Shown piece by piece: positions 21,885 to 26,725 of a stretch of DNA of 26,725 nt (position 1 is its first letter; the number at the start of each line of letters is the position of its first letter). The position numbers were made by a program, and so were the translations under genes. The stretch is from JBFISM01 sp041608535 (GTDB lineage: Bacteria; Actinomycetota; Acidimicrobiia; Spongiisociales; UBA5794). The stretch lies in NCBI GenBank assembly GCA_041608535.1, contig JBFISM010000039.1, forward strand, positions 1-26,725, in the 5' to 3' direction. The notes under the pieces were generated by a model that was not told the origin of the DNA, did not search any database, and saw nothing but the letters and a program-made list of their open reading frames with translations.

Positions 21885-23345
21885 GTGAGCCTCACAGACG
21901 AGATCATCGGGGCGGGTCGCACCAAGCTGTACATCGATGGAGCGTGGACCGACAGCTCCGACGGCGAGAAGTTCGATGTACTCGATCCAGCCAGCGGGCA
22001 GCCCATTGCAGTGGTGGACAGCGCATCGGTCCGAGACGCCCTGGATGCAGTGACCGCCGCCGAGACCGCCTCCGACGACTGGGCCAGTCGCCCGCCCCGG
22101 CAGCGAGGCGAGATCTTGCGACGTGCGTTCGAGATCATGAGCTCACGCAAGGACGAAATCGCCGAGCTCATCGTGCTGGAGATGGGCAAGGCGCTTCCCG
22201 AAGCCGCAGGCGAAGCCGCCTACGCAGCCGAGTTCTTCCGTTGGTACTCCGAAGAGGCGGCGCGTATCTATGGATCGATCCTGCAGGCTCCCGCCGGAGA
22301 CAAACAGATCATCTCGATCGAGCAGCCGGTTGGCGTATCCCTGCTCATCACGCCGTGGAACTTCCCAGCTGCCATGGCGACGCGCAAGATCGGTCCGGCT
22401 CTCGCTGCCGGCTGCACAGTGCTGCTGAAACCGGCGTCGGACACGCCGCTAACGGCACTTGCGATCGCTCACATTCTCGAACAGGCCGGTGTCCCCAACG
22501 GAGTGGTGAACGTCATCCCTTCGCGCCGCTCCGGAGAGCTGGCGAAAGCGGTGCTCAACGATCCGCGGGTACGAGCGCTCTCTTTCACCGGATCTACGGC
22601 GGTGGGGCGCACGTTGCTCGGCGTCGCCGCCGAGACGGTGGTCAACCCGTCGATGGAGCTCGGCGGCAACGCACCGTTCCTCGTCTTCGAGGATGCCGAT
22701 GTCGAAGCCGCGGTCGACGGCGCCATGGTGGCCAAGATGCGAAACGGCGGTCAGTCGTGCATCGCAGCGAACCGGATGATCGTGCACGAGGCGGTGGTCG
22801 ACGAATTCTCCAAGATCTTCGCCGCGGCCATGGAGGCGACGAAGACGGGACCGGGGCTGGAGCCGGGCGTCGAGCTGGGTCCGCTCATCAACAGGAGCGC
22901 CCAGGAGGACATGGTCGAGTTCGTCGGAGTCTCGACGGGGGCCGGCTCTTCGGTCGCCACCGGTGGTCACGCACCCAACCGGCCCGGATTCTTCTTCGAG
23001 CCCACCGTGCTCACCGGCGTCGGCCGAAACGACCCGATCCTCGACGAGGAGATCTTCGGGCCCCTGGCGCCAGTCGTCACCTTCGAGGACGAAGACGACG
23101 CCGTGGCATTGGCCAACGACACCGAATACGGGCTGGCTTCCTATCTGTACACGGCCGACTTCGCCAGAGGTATGCGAGTGGCGGAGCGGCTGGAGACCGG
23201 AATGGTGGGCTTCAATCGCGGGCTCTTCTCCGATCCGGCGGCACCGTTCGGCGGTGTCAAGCAGAGCGGCATCGGTCGCGAAGGCGGCCGCGAGGGCATA
23301 CGCGAGTTCACAGAGATGAAGTACATAGCCGCCGACTGGCGCTGA
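21885..23345 (+). CDS. gabD: NAD(P)-dependent aldehyde dehydrogenase, succinate-semialdehyde type
   Basis: Oxidises an aldehyde to its acid, most likely succinate semialdehyde to succinate, feeding the TCA cycle. The 486-residue protein has the ALDH hallmarks: TPWNFP with Asn159, LLKPASDTP with Lys182, SFTGSTAVGR (233-242), MELGGNAPF with general-base Glu258, GGQSCIAANR with nucleophile Cys292, and EEIFGPLAPV. The order and length match the GabD/SSADH branch, but nearby ALDH classes cannot be ruled out. The residue two after the catalytic Cys is Ala294, where some SSADHs have a second, redox-active Cys. The start is GTG with GGAGGG upstream. It stands alone between divergent upp and convergent folK (6 bp between stop codons). 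No GABA transaminase is in the window. Confidence 0.85.
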   Translation: MSLTDEIIGAGRTKLYIDGAWTDSSDGEKFDVLDPASGQPIAVVDSASVRDALDAVTAAETASDDWASRPPRQRGEILRRAFEIMSSRKDEIAELIVLEMGKALPEAAGEAAYAAEFFRWYSEEAARIYGSILQAPAGDKQIISIEQPVGVSLLITPWNFPAAMATRKIGPALAAGCTVLLKPASDTPLTALAIAHILEQAGVPNGVVNVIPSRRSGELAKAVLNDPRVRALSFTGSTAVGRTLLGVAAETVVNPSMELGGNAPFLVFEDADVEAAVDGAMVAKMRNGGQSCIAANRMIVHEAVVDEFSKIFAAAMEATKTGPGLEPGVELGPLINRSAQEDMVEFVGVSTGAGSSVATGGHAPNRPGFFFEPTVLTGVGRNDPILDEEIFGPLAPVVTFEDEDDAVALANDTEYGLASYLYTADFARGMRVAERLETGMVGFNRGLFSDPAAPFGGVKQSGIGREGGREGIREFTEMKYIAADWR

Positions 23346-23351
23346 CCCCGA

Positions 23352-23945
23352 TCACAAGAACTGGCCGAGCACCCACCACATCGCCGCCGCCACCAGACCC
23401 ACCGTGACGAACACCACGACGGACTCCCATGCGCTCAGCTGCACCGAGTCGGCAGATGGTCGACCTTCCGCTGCGTACTCGACGACCTGCTGGTCTGCCA
23501 CGGCTGGGAGGAGGTCGGCAACCCGGGTGCCGTCGGGCAACGCCGCCTCCGGCCAAGCATCGAGGAGCGGCTCGACGACGAATCGTCGCTCCGCGAGCCG
23601 AGGGTGCGGCACCGTGAGTCCCGGTTCGTTCACCGTGGCCTCGCCGTGGAGCACGATGTCGACATCGAGGGTTCGCGGCGCCCAACGCTCGCCACGCTCC
23701 CGCCCCCGGCTCCGTTCGATATCGAGAACCCGGGCCAAGACCGCAGTCGGCGGTAGGTCCGTTTCGACCACCACCACGGCGTTCAGGTAGGGACCCTGCT
23801 CCGGCCCGCCGATCGGCGCCGTCTCGTAGAGGGCCGACTCGGCAACGACGGGACCGATCCGGTGGGCGATTGCCCGCTTGGCGGCATCCAGATGAGCCAC
23901 TCGGTCGCCGACGTTGGATCCGAGCGCAAGGGCGACTCGGGTCAT
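23352..23945 (-). CDS. folK: HPPK (folate biosynthesis) with C-terminal membrane helix
   Basis: 2-amino-4-hydroxy-6-hydroxymethyldihydropteridine pyrophosphokinase, which activates the pterin for dihydropteroate synthase. The HPPK domain covers about 1-155: ALGSNVGDR (7-15), the pterin-binding stretch around YETAPIGGPEQGPYLNAVV, and RWAPRTLDVDIVL with the two Mg-binding Asp (94 and 96). After a short polar linker it ends in about 21 hydrophobic residues, VVVFVTVGLVAAAMWWVLGQFL, a single membrane anchor that normal HPPKs (about 160-170 residues) lack. It could be a true tail anchor or the remnant of a fused small membrane gene; in M. tuberculosis a membrane protein gene (Rv3605c) directly follows folK. 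The ATG lies four bases after the upstream stop codon, so the gene is in an operon with folP. Confidence 0.9.
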   Translation of the reverse strand: MTRVALALGSNVGDRVAHLDAAKRAIAHRIGPVVAESALYETAPIGGPEQGPYLNAVVVVETDLPPTAVLARVLDIERSRGRERGERWAPRTLDVDIVLHGEATVNEPGLTVPHPRLAERRFVVEPLLDAWPEAALPDGTRVADLLPAVADQQVVEYAAEGRPSADSVQLSAWESVVVFVTVGLVAAAMWWVLGQFL

Positions 23946-23949
23946 GACG

Positions 23950-24423
23950 TCATCGCGTCGTGGGGATGAGCCGGCGCCCCTCCGGGCCGAGAGGTTTGCC
24001 GGTGATCTCCTGGATGATCGACGTTGCGATGATCGGATTCTGGATCAACCCGGCGTAGACGAGATAGCCGCCGAGCAGACCCACAACCGCGTCATCGACC
24101 AGGTCCCGATGGACGAGAACCGACTTCTTCTGATCGCTGACCGCGTGATGGAGTGCTGAGAAGATCTCCTCCAGCTCCTCGGGCTCAATGTCCGGCGGCA
24201 GCCGGTGGTTCTCGTAGGAGAATCCGGCGGCTTCATACGCAGCCTGATTCTGATTGCCGTCGAGCAACGAGAACACGCAGTTGATCCCGTGGGCACGTAG
24301 CCAGACGATCTCCTCTTCCCGCCGCACCCTGCGGTGCTGGAAACCATGCCCTCCGATGCGTTCGGATACGGCAAGCTGGCCGGCGATGACCCACTTGAAG
24401 CCCCTCGGCTCTAACCCGGCCAC
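23950..24423 (-). CDS. Tyrosine/dual-specificity phosphatase-fold protein lacking catalytic residues
   Basis: A 157-residue protein whose layout follows small dual-specificity phosphatases: FKWVIAGQLAVSERIG (9-24, like FxWVxPGxLxGS), REEEIVWLRAHGINCVFSLLD (35-55), GFSYENHRLPPD (67-78), a helix (PEELEEIFSALHHAV), then KKSVLVHRDLVDDAVVGLLGGYLVY (99-123). The last segment aligns with the VHCxxGxxRTG signature loop, but Arg106 replaces the catalytic Cys and Ala112 the Arg, so phosphatase activity is not expected. The GTG start, with GGAG upstream, overlaps the end of folP by 13 bases, and folK follows after four bases. In mycobacteria folB holds this position. A regulatory, scaffold or phosphate-ligand-binding role is possible; nothing shows which. 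The family assignment is from pattern only. Confidence 0.65.
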   Translation of the reverse strand: MAGLEPRGFKWVIAGQLAVSERIGGHGFQHRRVRREEEIVWLRAHGINCVFSLLDGNQNQAAYEAAGFSYENHRLPPDIEPEELEEIFSALHHAVSDQKKSVLVHRDLVDDAVVGLLGGYLVYAGLIQNPIIATSIIQEITGKPLGPEGRRLIPTTR

Positions 24424-25304
24424 GTCGTACTCCAGCTCTCGGTGCGCCGTGCGGCCCGCACGATAGCGTCGGCGGTACGGGCAGCTTGGACCGTTGCCGC
24501 CACGTTGTGCGCCCGGATCACGGCAACGCCGGCGGCGATGGCGAGAGCCGTCGTTGCAGCAGTCGCAAAATCACGCTCGGGAGCGTCGACCACCCGACCG
24601 GCGGCTGCAGCGATGGTGCCGAGAAAGCCCTTGCGGGACGCCCCGACGAGCACCGGGTATCCACCTTCCACGAATCGATCGAGGTTGGCGAGCAACTCGA
24701 GATTGTGCTGGTGCGTCTTGCCAAAGCCGATGCCGGGATCGATGCACACCGCACTCCGGTCGACCCCGGCCGCCATCGCCTCCTCCGCCGTGGCCTGCAC
24801 GTGGCGGCGCACCTCGTCCACGACGTCGTCATAGCGAGGATCGTCTTGCATCGTCTGCGGGGTTCCCTGCATGTGCATGACGACGACACCCACACCGGCG
24901 GCGGCGCACAACGCCCTCATCGCCGGATCGGCCAGACCGCTGACATCGTTGACGATGACGGCGCCGTTGGAGATCGCGGTCTCGGCCACGACGGCGTGTC
25001 TCGTGTCGATGGAGACCACGACATCGCGTGCCGCCAGCCCGGCCACCACCGGCATCGTCCGCTCGATCTCTTCCTCGGCGTCGACCGGAAGGGCCCCCGG
25101 TCGGGTTGATTCGCCACCGACATCAACGATGTCGGCGCCGGCGGCCACCATGGCGACACCTGCCTCGATCGCCGCCGCCACGGTGGGATACCGCCCGCCA
25201 TCCGAGAAGGAGTCTGGAGTCACGTTGAGGATGCCCATCACCAGCGTGTGATCCGCAGTGGAGAGCACGCGATCGCCGACACGCCAGGAAAGAGGCTCAC
25301 CCAC
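24411..25304 (-). CDS. folP: Dihydropteroate synthase
   Basis: Condenses the activated pterin with p-aminobenzoate to dihydropteroate; the family is the target of sulfonamides. From the chosen GTG the protein has 297 residues and the standard TIM-barrel motifs: VMGILNVTPDSFSDGG (22-37), GADIVDVGGESTRPGA (56-71), VSIDT (97-101), VNDVSG (118-123), DPGIGFGKT (189-197) and GASRKGFLG (221-229). The frame stays open 40 codons upstream, but that would run into ftsH. The GTG 14 bases after the ftsH stop codon gives the usual short lead before VMGILNVTPDS, though its Shine-Dalgarno is poor, so translation may be coupled to ftsH. The folE gene that separates ftsH and folP in mycobacteria is absent. Confidence 0.95.
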   Translation of the reverse strand: MGEPLSWRVGDRVLSTADHTLVMGILNVTPDSFSDGGRYPTVAAAIEAGVAMVAAGADIVDVGGESTRPGALPVDAEEEIERTMPVVAGLAARDVVVSIDTRHAVVAETAISNGAVIVNDVSGLADPAMRALCAAAGVGVVVMHMQGTPQTMQDDPRYDDVVDEVRRHVQATAEEAMAAGVDRSAVCIDPGIGFGKTHQHNLELLANLDRFVEGGYPVLVGASRKGFLGTIAAAAGRVVDAPERDFATAATTALAIAAGVAVIRAHNVAATVQAARTADAIVRAARRTESWSTTWPG

Positions 25305-25318
25305 GACGGCTGGACCGA

Positions 25319-26725
25319 TCAGTTGCTCTCCGGGTCCGTCGTGGAAACGGCAACCCGTGCGTCGCCGAGCGGGATCGGATCCGGGGCACGCAGCCGCACT
25401 TCGCCGCTGCCGTCGTGCTCCCACTTCGGCACGTCCTGGAGCAGCTCGGCAATCTCCTCACGACCCAGCGTCTCCCTCTCGAGCAGCTCGGCGGCTAGCC
25501 GGTGCAGTGCGTCGACGTGCGTGGTGAGGATGTCCCGCGCCTCGTCGTTCGCTTGCGAGAGCAGCCCCCGCACCTCCTCGTCGATGATCGAGGCGATCTC
25601 CTCCGAGTAATCCTGCTGTCTGGCGTAGTCGCGGCCGAGGAACACCTCACCTTGCGAGTGGCCGTACCGCATCGGACCGAGCTTGTCGCTCATGCCGTAC
25701 TCCATGACCATGGCTCGAGCGCTCGACGTCGCCTTCTCGATGTCGTTGTGAGCCCCGGTCGAGACATCGCCGAACACGATCTCCTCTGCGGCACGACCGC
25801 CGAGGAGACCCGCAAGCTGATCGATCAGTTGACTCTTCAGCTGATAGGTGCGGTCGGTCTCGGGGAGCGACATCGTGTAGCCACCGGCCCGCCCCCGGGG
25901 GATGATCGTGACCTTGTGCACCGGATCGGCGTTGGGCAGCGCCCATCCGACGAGCGCGTGACCGCCCTCGTGATATGCGGTGAGCCTGCGCTCCTCCTCG
26001 GTCATGATGCGGGACTTGCGCTCCGGTCCGGCGATGACACGGTCGATCGCCTCCTCCAGCTCGGACATCCCGATCTCTTCCTTGCTGAACCGGGCCGCGA
26101 GCAGGGCCGCCTCGTTGATGAGATTGGCGAGATCGGCGCCTGTGAAGCCGGGAGTCTGCCGGGCGAGCACGGTGAGGTCGACACCCTCGGCCAGCGGCTT
26201 GCCGGTGGCATGGACGTTGAGGATGGCTTCGCGACCCTTGATGTCGGGTCGGGTGACGATGATCTGACGGTCGAAGCGTCCGGGTCGCAGCAGCGCCGGA
26301 TCGAGGATGTCGGGACGGTTGGTGGCGGCGATGACGATGATGCCCGTCTTGACGTCGAAGCCATCCAGCTCGACCAGCAGCTGGTTCAGCGTCTGCTCAC
26401 GTTCATCGTGTCCCCCGCCGAGACCGGCGCCGCGGTGCCGACCGACCGCGTCGATCTCGTCGATGAAGACGATGGCGGGCCCCGACGCCTTGGCCTGCTC
26501 GAACAGATCCCGCACCCGTGAGGCGCCGACACCGACGAACATCTCGACGAAGTCCGATCCGGAGATGGAGAAGAACGGCACACCGGCTTCCCCGGCGACC
26601 GCCCTCGCGAGCAGCGTCTTGCCCGTGCCGGGAGGGCCGAACAACAGCACACCCTTGGGGATCTTGGCGCCCATGGCGCGAAATCGGGCCGGTGAGGTGA
26701 GGAACTCTTTGATCTCCCGCAGCTC
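25319..26725 (-). CDS. ftsH: ATP-dependent zinc metalloprotease FtsH (N-terminus outside window)
   Basis: The C-terminal 468 residues of the membrane-bound AAA+ protease that degrades misfolded membrane and regulatory proteins. The frame runs through the window edge (ELREIKEFLTSPARFRAMGAKIPKG), so the N-terminal membrane part is missing only because the window stops. Visible motifs: Walker A GPPGTGKT, Walker B IVFIDEIDA, the second region of homology ATNRPDILDPALLRPGRFDR, the zinc site YHEGGHALVG (HExxH), and GAHNDIEKAT, which carries the third ligand Asp. The tail after the protease domain is Asp/Pro-rich and ends TTDPESN. ftsH heads the folate genes, as in mycobacteria. It is intact over the part seen. 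Confidence 0.97.
   Translation of the reverse strand, partial: ELREIKEFLTSPARFRAMGAKIPKGVLLFGPPGTGKTLLARAVAGEAGVPFFSISGSDFVEMFVGVGASRVRDLFEQAKASGPAIVFIDEIDAVGRHRGAGLGGGHDEREQTLNQLLVELDGFDVKTGIIVIAATNRPDILDPALLRPGRFDRQIIVTRPDIKGREAILNVHATGKPLAEGVDLTVLARQTPGFTGADLANLINEAALLAARFSKEEIGMSELEEAIDRVIAGPERKSRIMTEEERRLTAYHEGGHALVGWALPNADPVHKVTIIPRGRAGGYTMSLPETDRTYQLKSQLIDQLAGLLGGRAAEEIVFGDVSTGAHNDIEKATSSARAMVMEYGMSDKLGPMRYGHSQGEVFLGRDYARQQDYSEEIASIIDEEVRGLLSQANDEARDILTTHVDALHRLAAELLERETLGREEIAELLQDVPKWEHDGSGEVRLRAPDPIPLGDARVAVSTTDPESN

Noticed and set aside
21944..23407. A 487-codon plus-strand frame inside the aldehyde dehydrogenase gene
   Set aside because: It is the out-of-phase reading of a clear ALDH gene, extremely Arg-rich, without any motif.
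25305..25424. 40-codon N-terminal extension of folP
   Set aside because: It lies almost entirely inside the ftsH C-terminal coding region, and dihydropteroate synthases begin about 10-25 residues before the VMGILNVTPDS motif.
1..26725. tRNA or rRNA genes, insertion sequences, phage genes, toxin-antitoxin or defence systems
   Set aside because: No cloverleaf, rRNA-like stretch, transposase, integrase or defence-type gene was recognised on either strand.

Overview
The window is a high-GC, densely packed bacterial chromosome segment, most likely from an actinobacterium. Four things point there: many GTG starts, TAnnnT -10 boxes placed directly in front of ATG codons (leaderless mRNAs), a lipoprotein with a Thr/Ala/Pro/Asp linker, and the gene order ftsH-folP-folK ... 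DUF2520-panC-coaX-lysS, which is a shortened version of the Mycobacterium tuberculosis Rv3610c-Rv3598c block. The style suggests a deep-branching actinobacterium (Acidimicrobiia-like). That placement is inference.

Layout. (1) 1-5555: a secreted subtilisin-like protease on the minus strand, a 380-bp intergenic stretch with a structured leader, a small two-helix membrane protein, a long-chain polyprenyl diphosphate synthase, a strong bidirectional terminator, and a small secreted calcium-motif protein. (2) 5773-14113: a maltodextrin locus. A cytoplasmic GH13 cyclomaltodextrinase/neopullulanase is divergent from malE-malF-malG, which overlaps a secreted lipoprotein alpha-amylase. The scheme is outside cleavage of starch, import of maltodextrins, then hydrolysis inside. 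No ATPase (MalK) or regulator gene is present. (3) 14155-15216: a DinB-fold protein and three copies of a 135-bp tandem repeat. (4) 15217-19260 (minus): DUF2520-panC-coaX-lysS, with overlapping or near-abutting genes, for pantothenate/CoA synthesis and lysyl-tRNA charging. (5) 19425-23345: hpd with a divergent Lrp/AsnC regulator, upp, and an SSADH-type aldehyde dehydrogenase, lying between two halves of what is one block in mycobacteria. (6) 23352-26725 (minus): ftsH (5' end outside the window), folP, a phosphatase-fold protein lacking its catalytic Cys and Arg, and folK with a C-terminal membrane helix.

The most unusual items are the apparent pseudophosphatase in the usual folB position, the membrane-anchored HPPK, the hairpin-bearing 135-bp tandem repeat, the paired GC-rich hairpins downstream of hpd, and the leader of the small membrane protein, where a perfect 10-bp inverted repeat covers a possible ATG start. 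Nothing seen amounts to a defence system, mobile element, CRISPR array or biosynthetic cluster. Long reading frames opposite the real genes are codon-bias shadows and are left out.
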